64,000 nucleotides of DNA from G965267185 sp965267185 (GTDB taxonomy: Bacteria; Pseudomonadota; Alphaproteobacteria; UBA6615), in contig OZ253937.1 in assembly GCA_965267185.1 (NCBI GenBank), positions 1,302,001 through 1,366,000 of the forward strand. The letters run 5' to 3'. The notes under the pieces were generated by a model. The model did not search any database, had not been told where the DNA came from, and saw nothing but the letters and a program-made list of their open reading frames with translations. The translations under genes were made by a program, and so were the position numbers. Below are positions 51,902 through 60,942 of the stretch, one piece after another; the stretch's first letter is position 1; each line of letters begins with the position of its first letter.

Positions 51902-53278
51902 ATGGGGATGGCGGCAGCCACCATCAGCGATAATGCCGACGCCGAGGCGCGGGTGCGCGCTGTCGTCAACGAACATGTCAAAATCGGCGTGTTCGATATG
52001 GATGGTCTGCTGCGCGGTAAATTCATGCACCGCGACAAGTTCTGCAAATCGCTTACCGAGGGCTTCGGCCTATGCGACGTGGTGCTGGGCTGGGATTCCA
52101 ACGACCAGCTCTACGACAACACCTCGCTGACCGGCTGGGACACAGGCTTCCCCGACGCCACGGTGCGGATCGTGCCCGAGACCGGCCGGCAAATCCCCTT
52201 CGAGGACGACCGTTGGCTGTTTCTCGCCGAGTTCACCGGTGATGCCGAGGCGCTGTGCCCACGCAGCATGCTGCGCCGCGTGCTCGCCCGCGCCGATGAA
52301 ATGGGTTTCATCGTCAAGGCCGGGTTCGAGTACGAGTTCTTTGTTTTCGAAGAAACGCCCCACTCGATCCGCGACAAGAACTACCGCGACCTGCGCCCCG
52401 TCGCACCGGGGAGCACCGGCTATTCGCTGCTGCGCGCCGGCGGTCTAGGCGATTTCTACACTGACATCCTCAACACCTGCACGGCGATGGACATGCCGCT
52501 GGAAGGCTTGCACGAAGAGATGGGCCCCGGCGTGCTCGAAGGGGCGATCACGGCGACCGGCGGACTCGCCGCCGCCGACCGCGCCGCGCTGTTCAAGACC
52601 ATGGTCAAGATCCTCGCCCAGCGGCGCGGCCTGATGGCAACCTTCATGGCCAAATGGTCGGCGCAGGAGGCCGGCCAGTCGGGCCATATCCACCTGTCGC
52701 TGACGCGCAAACAGGATGGCGCCGCCGTGTTTCACGATCCCGCCGATGAGCACGGGATCAGCGACACAATGCGTCACTTCATCGGCGGACAGCAAAAATT
52801 GATGCGCGAATTGACCGTGCTCTCGGCGCCGACGGTGAACGCCTATACCAGGCTGGTGCCCGACCAATGGGCGCCCACCGAAGCGAGCTGGGGCATCGAC
52901 AACCGCACTTGCGCCCTGCGGGTCATCTCAGGATCGGCGGACAGCGAGCGCGTCGAGTACCGGGTGCCCGGCTCCGACGCCAACCCCTATCTGGCGCTGG
53001 CCGCCGCGGTGGCGTCAGGGCTCCACGGGATCGATCAGGAAATCGCGCCCACGGCGCCGGTCGAAGGCAACGCCTACGAGGCCGAGTGGCCGGATGAACT
53101 CGCCCTCCCCCGCTCCCTCGGCGACGCGGCCGCCCTGTTGGATCAGTCCCGTTTCGCCCGGGATTGGTTCGGCGATGCGTTTGTCGACCATTTCGCCGCC
53201 ACCCGCGACTGGGAAGTGCGCGCCTTCGCCAAGCATGTCAGCGATTGGGAGCTGGCGCGCTATTTCGAGCTGATTTGA
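51902..53278 (+). CDS. Glutamine synthetase family protein (gamma-glutamyl ligase)
   Basis: A 458-aa GS-fold ligase that joins an amine to the gamma-carboxyl of glutamate with ATP. The beta-grasp region starts KIGVFDMDGLLRGK. The catalytic core contains GFEYEFFVFEE, SGHIHLSLTR, DNRTCALRVISGSADSERVEYRVPGSDANPYLALAA and the C-terminal KHVSDWELARYFELI. It differs from housekeeping GlnA and resembles PuuA/GlnA3-like enzymes acting on polyamines or other amines. The ATG at 51902 has GGGAGAG upstream. A duplicated 3' scrap occurs at 54457-54504. Confidence 0.9.
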   Translation: MGMAAATISDNADAEARVRAVVNEHVKIGVFDMDGLLRGKFMHRDKFCKSLTEGFGLCDVVLGWDSNDQLYDNTSLTGWDTGFPDATVRIVPETGRQIPFEDDRWLFLAEFTGDAEALCPRSMLRRVLARADEMGFIVKAGFEYEFFVFEETPHSIRDKNYRDLRPVAPGSTGYSLLRAGGLGDFYTDILNTCTAMDMPLEGLHEEMGPGVLEGAITATGGLAAADRAALFKTMVKILAQRRGLMATFMAKWSAQEAGQSGHIHLSLTRKQDGAAVFHDPADEHGISDTMRHFIGGQQKLMRELTVLSAPTVNAYTRLVPDQWAPTEASWGIDNRTCALRVISGSADSERVEYRVPGSDANPYLALAAAVASGLHGIDQEIAPTAPVEGNAYEAEWPDELALPRSLGDAAALLDQSRFARDWFGDAFVDHFAATRDWEVRAFAKHVSDWELARYFELI

Positions 53279-53354
53279 GCGGGCGCCTAAAATCCTTGTG
53301 AGCTGCGCGACATTCCGATTTCGTCCGATTGACGGCACGATTAGTGTTGCCGGC

Positions 53355-54458
53355 ATGATTTGGGAACCATTTGATCGCAAGGTACGGTGCGGCGTGCGAA
53401 CAGCGCTGTGTACGCTGGCGATGGGCGCCGTAATGCTTGCGCTCGAGACCGACCGCACCGTGAGCGCGAACTCGCTCGATACCGCGTTGCTTGCGCACGC
53501 GTTCGACCGTGCCGCCAGCCTGCCCCGCCTGCATGCGCTAATCGTCGCGCGCGACGGAGAGGTCGTCGCTGAACGAGCCTTCCGCGGCCCCGGACTCGAT
53601 ACCCCCGTCAACGTGAAATCGGTCTCCAAATCATTGATCTCGGCCTTGGTCGGCATCGCAATCACGCGCGGCGAATTGAACGGCCCCGATCAGGCCATCG
53701 CGCCGCTGCTCGCGGACCATGTGCCATCGCGCGCCGATGCGCGCCTACAACGGATCACGATCGATCACCTGCTGTCGATGCGCGCCGGCCTGGACCGCAC
53801 TTCGGGCCGCAACTATGGCCGTTGGGTGGCGAGCAGCGATTGGGTAGCCCACGCGTTGTCGCGGCCGTTTATCGACGAGCCCGGCGGCCGAATGCTGTAC
53901 TCCACCGGGAATAGCCACCTATTGTCGGCAATCCTGACACACGCCACCGGACGCTCCACTCACGAGCTGGCCCGCACCTGGCTTGGCGAGCCGCTCGGCG
54001 TCGACATTCCGCGCTGGGAACGCGATCCCCGAGGCATCTATCTCGGTGGCAACAACATGGCACTGTCGCCGCGCGCGTTACTGCGGTTTGGCGAATTGTA
54101 CCGGAACAGCGGGTTGCACGAAGGCCGACGCGTGATCTCGGAAAGCTGGATCCGCGAATCCTGGACCCCGCGCACGCGCTCGCCCTGGAGTGGCGATGAC
54201 TATGGATATGGCTGGTTCATTACCAGCTTCTGCGGCCACGCGACCCATTATGCGCGCGGTTTTGGCGGCCAGTTTTTGTACATCGCCCCGAGCCTCGGTT
54301 TGACGGTGGTGATCACCTCGGACAGTTCGATCCATACCCGTGTCGATGGTTACCGTAGCGACCTTATCGCCCTGCTGCGTGACGATCTGGTGCCAGCGGC
54401 GCTCGCGGCGGACGGACAGGCATGTGGAAGCTCGACTGGCGGGACCCTCAGTCCGTAA
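53355..54458 (+). CDS. Serine hydrolase (class C beta-lactamase/esterase fold)
   Basis: A 367-aa exported-looking protein. The catalytic S-x-x-K is in VKSVSKSLISALVG and the Tyr motif in MLYSTGNSHLLSAIL; a His/Gly region near GFGGQFLYIAPSLGL completes the usual three-motif set. A hydrophobic stretch (RTALCTLAMGAVMLALE) near residue 15 is likely a signal or anchor. The ATG at 53355 was chosen, but a GTG at 53298 is possible. The stop codon overlaps the start of a duplicated glutamine-synthetase-like segment. Esterase or amidase activity is more likely than lactamase. Confidence 0.8.
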   Translation: MIWEPFDRKVRCGVRTALCTLAMGAVMLALETDRTVSANSLDTALLAHAFDRAASLPRLHALIVARDGEVVAERAFRGPGLDTPVNVKSVSKSLISALVGIAITRGELNGPDQAIAPLLADHVPSRADARLQRITIDHLLSMRAGLDRTSGRNYGRWVASSDWVAHALSRPFIDEPGGRMLYSTGNSHLLSAILTHATGRSTHELARTWLGEPLGVDIPRWERDPRGIYLGGNNMALSPRALLRFGELYRNSGLHEGRRVISESWIRESWTPRTRSPWSGDDYGYGWFITSFCGHATHYARGFGGQFLYIAPSLGLTVVITSDSSIHTRVDGYRSDLIALLRDDLVPAALAADGQACGSSTGGTLSP

Positions 54459-54504
54459 ACACACGGGCGACTGGGAACTGGCGCGCTATTTCGAACTGAT
54501 TTGA
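54457..54504 (+). pseudogene. Remnant of a second glutamine-synthetase-like gene (3' end)
   Basis: This 48-base piece reads KHTGDWELARYFELI and stop, matching KHVSDWELARYFELI at the C-terminus of the ligase at 51902-53278. The DNA match continues into the bases after the stop (TTTGAGCGGG in both). It is out of frame with the overlapping serine hydrolase end. It is best explained as the tail of a duplicated copy whose body was replaced by or lost next to the hydrolase. Confidence 0.8.
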
Positions 54505-54540
54505 GCGGGGGACCGCTGTAACGCCGCCCCCCCAATAGTG

Positions 54541-54573
54541 GCGGGGCGGCTGCACAAACTGCGACCGCCCCGC
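54541..54573. repeat. Inverted repeat downstream of the secreted-protein gene
   Basis: GCGGGGCGG and CCGCCCCGC form a perfect 9-bp stem with a 15-base loop. It lies 34 bases past the stop of the minus-strand secreted protein and may aid transcript ending, though no U-tract follows. Confidence 0.35.
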
Positions 54574-54606
54574 TACGCGATGCCGTTGTAGATACGGCTG
54601 GTCAGA

Positions 54607-55296
54607 CTACTGCGCCACTTGGCTCATCTGCGGCCCTTGCGGCTGCGTGAAGATCACGTCTTGCACCAGCCGGCAGGCATTGGGCCCAGCCACGCCGTCG
54701 GCACGGGCGGTCGCCGGCATCGGTTTGGGGATGCTGGCATCGGTGCATCCTTCGCGATAGGTGCCGGTCATCTCGGCCTCGCGGCCTGCGAGTAACGGAC
54801 CATGATCGTTGATCACCAGATGGATCTCCGCCGTCCACGGATCCTTGAAGCCGTTGCCGAACCAGGCTTGCGGCAACGCCCCCAGCGGGCGAAACGTCGC
54901 GAACTGGGCCTTGCCGTCGGCGCCAGCGATGAGCCCGCCGGCATAGCCGACATCGGAGTCCGTAACGTCGGTCCGCTTCAGCACGTCCTTGCCCGTGCAA
55001 GGCGACGTCTCGCACGCACCCGGCTGATTCACGACGACGAACCAGAGCGTGTAGACGTTGCCCGGCACCAACTCGCGGGTCTCGATGCTGGCGAAGGCGC
55101 CCGCGCCGGTCACCACCAGGGTGGCTTCCGCGCCATCGATGACCCGAACCTCACCTTGTGACGGATGGGTTTCGACATGCTGGGTGTAAACATGGGCATG
55201 GGTGTGCGGTCCCGACGCCTCGGCAGCCCAAACGCCCGTAGGCAGCAGCAGGCTGACGGTCAGGAACGATAGGGTCAGGGTTAGCTTTTCAAACAT
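54607..55296 (-). CDS. Secreted protein of unknown function
   Basis: A 229-aa protein with a clear signal peptide (MFEKLTLTLSFLTVSLLLPT then GVWA-AE). The mature part starts His-rich (SGPHTHAHVYTQHVETHP), then has a beta-sandwich-like region including VYTLWFVVVNQPGACETSPC and MPATARADGVAGPNACRLVQDVIF. Four cysteines could form two disulphides in the periplasm. The ATG at 55296 has GGAG six bases upstream. The tautomerase gene lies 57 bases upstream on the same strand. Confidence 0.75.
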   Translation of the reverse strand: MFEKLTLTLSFLTVSLLLPTGVWAAEASGPHTHAHVYTQHVETHPSQGEVRVIDGAEATLVVTGAGAFASIETRELVPGNVYTLWFVVVNQPGACETSPCTGKDVLKRTDVTDSDVGYAGGLIAGADGKAQFATFRPLGALPQAWFGNGFKDPWTAEIHLVINDHGPLLAGREAEMTGTYREGCTDASIPKPMPATARADGVAGPNACRLVQDVIFTQPQGPQMSQVAQ

Positions 55297-55353
55297 AGTT
55301 ATCTCCAAGAGTTCGATCTCTGGCGATGCTGTGTCTTCGCGCGCGAAACGCGG

Positions 55354-55572
55354 TCAGGCAGCGGCCTGCTTCGCTTTGACGTCGGCGGCGGTGATGGCTT
55401 TGCCGCCCATTCCCCAGTCGCCGCTGGCGAACTCGAGCACTCGAACCCAGGTCACGTCGCGCAGGGTCTCGCCCTCGATTTCGACCATGGCGTCGGTGAC
55501 CTTCTCGATCATTTCCTTCTTCTGACCGGGGTCGAAAACGCCTTCGATGAGATGGATGTCGACGATTGGCAT
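55354..55572 (-). CDS. 4-oxalocrotonate tautomerase family protein
   Basis: A 72-aa tautomerase. After Met removal, Pro1 of MPIVDIHLIEGVFDPGQKKEM would be the catalytic base, and KVTDAMVEIEGETL follows as the usual helix. It is longer than the 62-aa archetype, with a C-terminal extension. The substrate is unknown. It is divergent from the CadC-like regulator, 165 bases away. Confidence 0.85.
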   Translation of the reverse strand: MPIVDIHLIEGVFDPGQKKEMIEKVTDAMVEIEGETLRDVTWVRVLEFASGDWGMGGKAITAADVKAKQAAA

Positions 55573-55737
55573 TGTGTTGTCTCCTTTGGTGTTGCATGGC
55601 AAAAGCGTTGCCGGACAGGTCTACTGCCCGTGTCAGGAGAGATAGATACGGGGGCGGCCGGCTGCTTGAGGCTGGCCTGAGGATTTGCTGAGGATTGGCT
55701 GGAAAATTGCCAAGGAGCGGGGGCGCCGCGACGGACC

Positions 55738-57300
55738 GTGATCTATCGTTTCGACAATAGCGAGCTAGATGCCGAGCTTTACGAGCTCCGGCAGAGCGGC
55801 CGTGCTTGCAAGGTCGAGCCGCAAGTCTTCGATCTGCTGCTACTCCTGGTGCGCAACCACGACCGGGTGATCAGCAAGGAGGAGATTGTCGAGACCATAT
55901 GGGGCGGCCGCATCGTTACCGAAGCGACCATATCGACCTGTCTCAAATCGGCGCGGCAGGCCATCGGCGATGACGGCAAAGCCCAGCGGCTGATCCGCAC
56001 CGTGCGCGGGCGCGGCTTTCGTTTCGTCGGCGACGTTACGCAGCAGGGCAGCGAAACGACGGTCGCTGACCCAGCCAGACTTCAGTCCCCTGCCGCAGAG
56101 GCCACCGATCACATCGGCGCGTCGCCGGGCTCGGACCGGCCGGTGGTCGCCGTGCTGCCGTTCGACAATTTGAGCGCCGAGGCCGACGATTACTTCGCCG
56201 ACGGCATAACCGAAGACATCATTACCAACCTCTCGCGCTTCCGCGACCTGCTGGTGATCGCCCGCAGCACGACTTTTCAATTCAAAGGACGCCCTGTCGA
56301 CATCGCTACGCTCAGCGCCGAATTGAACGCCGGCTACGTGGTGGAAGGTAGCGTCCGGCGGGCGGCCGACCGAGTGCGGATCACCGCGCAGCTCATCGAT
56401 TGCGCAACCGGCGTGCACCTTTGGGCCGACAGTTTCGACCGCGGTATGGAAGATATTTTCACGGTGCAGGACGAAGTCACGCGCACCATCGCGGCGGCGC
56501 TCGACGTCAAGATGCAGGACGTGGCGCTGCAACGGGCGCTACGCAAAAGCCCGGCCGAGCTGGATGCCTACGATCTGGTGCTGCGCGCCCGCCGCTACAC
56601 CTCGACGCTCAGTGCTGAGATGCACAGCGAGGCGCGCGACTTGCTTGAACAAGCGGTCGCCCTCGATCCGGCAAACGCCGATGCCGCCGCTCTGCTGGCA
56701 AACGTGTATCTGGCCGAGCACCGGTTCGACGCCAACCCGCGCCCCGACCCTATCGGACGCGCCCTCGCCCTCGCCGAAACCGCCACCCGTCTCGACCCGC
56801 AGAACGCGTATGCCCGGTGCTGGCTGGCGATCGTGCATTTCTTTCGCGGCGAAAACGAGAAGTTCAACACCGAGGCGCAGCGCGCCCTCGACCTCAACCC
56901 CAACGATCCAGAGATCCTCGCCGATATCGGCCACTTTCTGGCGTTCATGGGCGAGTTCGAGCGGGGCGTGGAACTTTCCCGGCGCGCCCAGCAACTCAAT
57001 CCGCTGCATCCCGCCTGGTACTATTTCAGCTTTGCCCGCTACCACTACGACCGCCGCGAATATGAGGAAACACTGGCCGATGTAGAGCGCATCGGCATGC
57101 CCCATTTTTACTGGACGCACCTGTTGCGTACGGCGGCGCTGGGCCAGCTGGAGCGCCCGGAAGCTGACGCATCGTTGGCCCGGATCTACGAGGTCAAGCC
57201 CGACTTCGACGCCCCCACAGAACTGCAGAAATGGAACGCCGCGCCCGATGATCTCGAGCATCTTCTCGAAGGTCTCCGCAAGGCCGGCCTAAAGGCGTGA
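55738..57300 (+). CDS. CadC-like regulator with adenylate-cyclase-type and TPR domains
   Basis: A 520-aa protein. Residues 1-100 form an OmpR/PhoB winged helix (VEPQVFDLLLLLVRNHDRVISKEEIVETIWGG, VRGRGFRFVGDV). Residues 135-250 form the TolB-like N-terminal domain often called adenylate-cyclase-associated (VVAVLPFDNLSAEADDYFADGITEDIITNLSRF), and the C-terminus has tetratricopeptide repeats. No membrane helix is obvious, unlike CadC itself. The start is GTG. It diverges from the tautomerase-secreted protein pair and probably controls them. Confidence 0.87.
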   Translation: MIYRFDNSELDAELYELRQSGRACKVEPQVFDLLLLLVRNHDRVISKEEIVETIWGGRIVTEATISTCLKSARQAIGDDGKAQRLIRTVRGRGFRFVGDVTQQGSETTVADPARLQSPAAEATDHIGASPGSDRPVVAVLPFDNLSAEADDYFADGITEDIITNLSRFRDLLVIARSTTFQFKGRPVDIATLSAELNAGYVVEGSVRRAADRVRITAQLIDCATGVHLWADSFDRGMEDIFTVQDEVTRTIAAALDVKMQDVALQRALRKSPAELDAYDLVLRARRYTSTLSAEMHSEARDLLEQAVALDPANADAAALLANVYLAEHRFDANPRPDPIGRALALAETATRLDPQNAYARCWLAIVHFFRGENEKFNTEAQRALDLNPNDPEILADIGHFLAFMGEFERGVELSRRAQQLNPLHPAWYYFSFARYHYDRREYEETLADVERIGMPHFYWTHLLRTAALGQLERPEADASLARIYEVKPDFDAPTELQKWNAAPDDLEHLLEGLRKAGLKA

Positions 57301-57420
57301 CAGCAGCCTGTTAAAGGGCAGCGCAGAGCCACCTCCGGTCTCGTTCCGGGAACAGCGCCATGCTAGGGTAACCGGCAATTACGAGAGTGTTCTCAAAGAG
57401 CACCGGCGCGAGAGGACCGA

Positions 57421-58242
57421 ATGCCCAAGCTGCTGTCACCGGCGCAAGTCGTGCAATATCAAGAAGACGGTTACGTCTCACCGGTCCGCGTCTTTTCACC
57501 AGAGACTGCTGCCGATATTCGGGCCAAACTGGAGACGATAGAAGCAGCCGAGGGCGGGCCGTTGTCGGGTGCCCTGCGGTTCAAACCGCATCTGCTTTAC
57601 CGGTTTCTCGATGACATCGTCTACAACACGAAGATTGTCGACGCAGTCGAAGACATCCTCGGGCCAAACATTCTGTGCTGGTCGTCGAGTTTTTTCACCA
57701 AGGAAGCGCGCGATCCCGGGTTCGTATCCTGGCATCAGGATTCAACGTACTGGGGCCTCAGCGCACCCGAAGAGACCACAGCATGGATCGCGCTAACCCC
57801 GAGCACGCGAGCAAACGGTTGCATGCGCGTGCTACCCGGCACCCATACCGGCACGCAGCTCAGTCACACCGATACTTATGCGCCGGAGAACCTGCTGAGC
57901 CGCGGCCAAGTTGTCGACGCAGAGATCGACGACGCGCAGGCCATCGACATCGAATTGCAGCCGGGTGAGATGTCGCTCCATCACATCCGCCTGATTCACG
58001 GCTCCGAGCCTAATAGGTCGGACGACCGGCGGATCGGCTTCGCCATCCGGTATATTCCGCCGCACGTTCGCCAAACCAACGGATCGTGGGATAGCGCGTC
58101 GCTAGTGCGCGGTATCGATGAATTCGGACATTTCGAGCACGAACCGCGGCCGGCTTCGGATAACGACCCGACGGCACATGCCTGGCACGCCAAGGCCACG
58201 GAAAAACACGGCCAATTACTGTACCGGGACAGCCCCAGCTAG
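57421..58242 (+). CDS. Phytanoyl-CoA dioxygenase family protein
   Basis: A 273-aa 2-oxoglutarate/Fe(II) oxygenase of the PhyH family. The iron motif is VSWHQDSTYWG (H-x-D) with the distal His in IRLIHGSEPNRSDDRRIGFAIRY, where the Arg binds 2-oxoglutarate. The N-terminus VVQYQEDGYVSPVRVFS is the family start. PhyH proteins hydroxylate varied small molecules, so the substrate is open. It converges with the ketopantoate-reductase-like gene 11 bases away. Confidence 0.88.
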   Translation: MPKLLSPAQVVQYQEDGYVSPVRVFSPETAADIRAKLETIEAAEGGPLSGALRFKPHLLYRFLDDIVYNTKIVDAVEDILGPNILCWSSSFFTKEARDPGFVSWHQDSTYWGLSAPEETTAWIALTPSTRANGCMRVLPGTHTGTQLSHTDTYAPENLLSRGQVVDAEIDDAQAIDIELQPGEMSLHHIRLIHGSEPNRSDDRRIGFAIRYIPPHVRQTNGSWDSASLVRGIDEFGHFEHEPRPASDNDPTAHAWHAKATEKHGQLLYRDSPS

Positions 58243-58253
58243 CGCTTACCGAA

Positions 58254-59288
58254 CTACTGCGCTTCGGCGACCATCGATTTGAGCAACTCCAGGTTCGCTG
58301 GGCCGGGCTCGAGCTCGCCGCGTTTGATCCGGTCCGAAATTTCGAGAATGGCGGCGTTGACCGGCGCGGTTTTACCCAGCTTCTCCTGCTCGGCGACGAC
58401 CCAGCCGTTGACATCGCCGACCTCGCTTTTACGGTTCTTCATATGATCCTGCAGGATCGTCGTGATGGTGTCGGGCATGATGTAGGTGCTGGTCAGTTTA
58501 TCGAGCAGCAATTCGACTAAACGGTTGGACTGCTGCACATCGTCTTCGGTCAGCCCGAAGATCGGCTCGATTTTAAGACCGAGATCCTGGCCGGCCACCA
58601 ACGCCTCCGTGCCGGAGCGCAGCATCACCTCGCGCATACCGGGTGTGTTGGCCGCCTCGGCGATGGGGACGCCGAAGATCGCCGTGGTCGCCAACGTGGT
58701 GCTGTTGCTGATCAGTTTCATCCACTTGGCCGAGCGAATGTCGGACGAAATCACCGCGGTGCCCGCATGGGACAGCAATTCCTGAATCTCGCCTTCCCGG
58801 CCAGCGGTCGCCTCGTGGATGCTGCCCACCGCAAACCAAGAACGGTCGTGTGGCGATTGCCGCTGGATGATGCCGGGCTCAAACATCTGCGAGGATATTT
58901 CGATAACGCAGCCAATTGTGCGCTCCGGGCCGACAACATCGGCGATAGCATCGACGGTCATGCCGTTCTGTACCCCGGCGAGCAACCCGTCGTCGGCCAG
59001 ATAGGGCTTGATCAGTTGGCACGCCCACGGCGTGTCGTAGGCCTTCATGACCAGGAGCACAGCGTCGAATTTTTCGTCGAAGGTGGCGACCTCGCAGAGA
59101 TGGTAGGCGCGCACCTGGGTCGTCACCGTTTCTTCCGGCATTTCGATGCGCACGCCGTTTTCGCGCATCGCCTCTACATGGGCCGGCCATTGCTCGATGA
59201 GCACCACATCGAGGCCTGCATTGGTAAGATCGGCGGCGATGGAAGCGCCGTTAGCGCCGGTGCCCAGCACGGCAATTTTCTGGCTCAT
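58254..59288 (-). CDS. Ketopantoate reductase family protein
   Basis: A 344-aa ApbA/PanE-type oxidoreductase. The NAD(P) loop is IAVLGTGANGASIAADL, then DAVLLVMKAYDTPWAC and LLAGVQNGMTVDAIADVVG. The catalytic-region Lys and Asn occur in SAKWMKLISNS. Given the catabolic surroundings it may not act on ketopantoate itself. It faces the GlcG-TctCBA operon across 174 bases, which include at least one promoter. Confidence 0.85.
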   Translation of the reverse strand: MSQKIAVLGTGANGASIAADLTNAGLDVVLIEQWPAHVEAMRENGVRIEMPEETVTTQVRAYHLCEVATFDEKFDAVLLVMKAYDTPWACQLIKPYLADDGLLAGVQNGMTVDAIADVVGPERTIGCVIEISSQMFEPGIIQRQSPHDRSWFAVGSIHEATAGREGEIQELLSHAGTAVISSDIRSAKWMKLISNSTTLATTAIFGVPIAEAANTPGMREVMLRSGTEALVAGQDLGLKIEPIFGLTEDDVQQSNRLVELLLDKLTSTYIMPDTITTILQDHMKNRKSEVGDVNGWVVAEQEKLGKTAPVNAAILEISDRIKRGELEPGPANLELLKSMVAEAQ

Positions 59289-59462
59289 TTGGTCCCCCTA
59301 CCTTTTTGCCGCATTTCACCGGCCAGCTCGTAGGCGTATTATTCGGTCATGATACTAACGGCGCAGGACCGCTCTATGGACTTTAGCGCCGCCGCCACTC
59401 ATTATTCGCCGCATTGAAAGACAAGAATAAACAGTACGAGTGATTAGGGAGAGTAAGCGAAA

Positions 59463-59906
59463 ATGTCATTTGCGTCGACGCAACGCCTGACCACGGGCGG
59501 TGCCAAACAAATGCTCGCCGCAGCCATCGCCAAAGCGGAACAAATGGGCATTCCGGTAACGGTTGCCATCGTCGATAGCGGTGGCCATATGCTCGTTTTG
59601 GAACGCATGGATGGCGGCCGGTTTCATACGGTGCACTCGTCGACGACGAAAGCCGTCACCGCCGCGTCGAACAAGCGCCCGACGACCACAAAGGGTGCAC
59701 AAGCCCAAGACCTGGATACGTTGCACGCCATCGGCCTGTCTTTAGCCGCCGGCCCGGAGCGCTGGACCGCCATGGAAGGTGGATTCCCGATTATCGTCGA
59801 AGGCGAATGCCTGGGCGGCATCGGGGTCAGCGGCGGCGATTGGCAGCAGGACCAAGACATCGCCACGGCGGCCGTCGACGCCGTCGGCGCCTCGATATCA
59901 CTATAG
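59463..59906 (+). CDS. GlcG/HbpS family heme-binding-like protein
   Basis: A 147-aa protein of the GlcG/HbpS fold. Core segments are MGIPVTVAIVDSGGHMLVLERMDG and FPIIVEGECLGGIGVSGGDWQQDQDIATAAVDAV. Family members bind heme or are often found beside glycolate and small-acid catabolism genes, without a common proved reaction. It is the first gene of a five-gene operon, 36 bases before the TctC-type gene. Confidence 0.87.
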   Translation: MSFASTQRLTTGGAKQMLAAAIAKAEQMGIPVTVAIVDSGGHMLVLERMDGGRFHTVHSSTTKAVTAASNKRPTTTKGAQAQDLDTLHAIGLSLAAGPERWTAMEGGFPIIVEGECLGGIGVSGGDWQQDQDIATAAVDAVGASISL

Positions 59907-59941
59907 CGAGTCCGAACGAACCGTCACTTACGGAGGAAATC

Positions 59942-60904
59942 ATGAGCTTTATTCGTCACACCTTAGCCGGCGCGGTTGCGCTGGGCGTTGCCGCGGCGGC
60001 AACACCGGCCCTTGCCTTTCCCGACAAGCCGATCGAGTTCGTTATTCCCTTCGGCGCCGGCGGCGGGGCCGATATCGAAGGCCGCCTGCTCGCCAAGGAA
60101 ATGAGCAAAGTGCTCGGCGTGCCGGTAACCCCGGTCAATCGCCCCGGCGGCGGTGGCGCGGTGACCTACACCCATATCAAGAATTCCAAGCCGGACGGCT
60201 ACACCATCGGCTGGAACTCGACATCCGTGCTGACCACGACAAACCTGGGCAACACCGATTTCGGTTATGAGGCAATGGACCATGTCGGCCGGGTCGAATT
60301 CCAGCCGCAGCCCTTTGCCGTGCGGGCCGACGCCCCCTGGAAAGACTTTGGCGAGTTCGTCAGCGCCTGTAAGGCCGCCCCGGGCACGTTGAAGGTCGCC
60401 AACGCCGGCACCGGCAGCTCGACCCACACCGCTGCGATCATGCTGATGAACGCCGCGGGTTGCGACGTCATCCACTTGCCCAAGGGCATCAAGGGCCGGA
60501 ACAAGTCGGTTCTGAACGGCGAGGCGCACGCGATGATTGCGCCGCTGACCGGTGCGGTCAATCTGACCAACGCCGGCAAGCTTCGCCTTCTGGTCATGCC
60601 TTCGGATAAGCGCAGCGAAATTTTCCCCGACGTGCCGACCGCCAAAGAGCTTGGCTTCAATGCGTCGCTCGATCTGTTCCGCGGCTTGTCGGTGCCGCCG
60701 GGAACACCGGACGAGATCAAGGACGTTCTCGCCGACGCCATGACCAAGGCGGCGAATTCGCCGGCCTTCCTCGAGTTGGCGAAACAGAAAGGCTTCACGG
60801 TCGCACCGATGGGCCATGAGGACTTCACCAAGATGCTCGCCGAAGAAGACGCGAAAGTGAAAGAGATTTTCGCGAGCGCCGGTCTGCTCAAACCAAATAG
60901 TTAA
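59942..60904 (+). CDS. Tripartite tricarboxylate transporter substrate-binding protein (TctC family)
   Basis: A 320-aa periplasmic binding protein. The signal peptide ends TPALA-FPDKP. The Bug-type ligand-binding region contains VIPFGAGGGADIEGRLLAKEM, VNRPGGGGAVTYTHIKNSKPDGYT and the C-terminal FPDVPTAKELG. It captures a carboxylate and passes it to the TctA/TctB complex. GGAGG precedes the ATG at 59942. A strong hairpin separates it from the TctB gene, so it may be expressed above the membrane subunits. Confidence 0.93.
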   Translation: MSFIRHTLAGAVALGVAAAATPALAFPDKPIEFVIPFGAGGGADIEGRLLAKEMSKVLGVPVTPVNRPGGGGAVTYTHIKNSKPDGYTIGWNSTSVLTTTNLGNTDFGYEAMDHVGRVEFQPQPFAVRADAPWKDFGEFVSACKAAPGTLKVANAGTGSSTHTAAIMLMNAAGCDVIHLPKGIKGRNKSVLNGEAHAMIAPLTGAVNLTNAGKLRLLVMPSDKRSEIFPDVPTAKELGFNASLDLFRGLSVPPGTPDEIKDVLADAMTKAANSPAFLELAKQKGFTVAPMGHEDFTKMLAEEDAKVKEIFASAGLLKPNS

Positions 60905-60912
60905 GTTGCGCA

Positions 60913-60942
60913 ATGGTCCGTCCCGCTCGCGGGACGGACCAT
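60913..60942 (+). promoter_or_regulatory. Strong hairpin between TctC and TctB (attenuator/processing candidate)
   Basis: A perfect 13-bp stem (ATGGTCCGTCCCG with CGGGACGGACCAT, loop CTCG) starts nine bases after the TctC stop and is followed by CGTTTTG. It may end most transcripts or protect the 3' end of the binding-protein mRNA, a known way to make excess solute-binding protein relative to permease. The T-tract is short. Confidence 0.7.

Noticed and set aside
51784..52101. 105-codon minus-strand frame at the start of the glutamine-synthetase-like gene
   Set aside because: It overlaps the ligase N-terminus, including its ribosome-binding site, and has Ser/Arg-rich mirror-frame composition.
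53298..53354. GTG start adding 19 residues to the serine hydrolase
   Set aside because: The extension lacks hydrophobic or conserved sequence, and the ATG at 53355 places the hydrophobic segment near the N-terminus. Kept only as an alternative.
59963..60913. 316-codon open frame on the minus strand opposite the TctC gene
   Set aside because: Mirror frame of a well-supported gene with signal peptide and family motifs. The low-complexity basic/Gly composition argues against coding.
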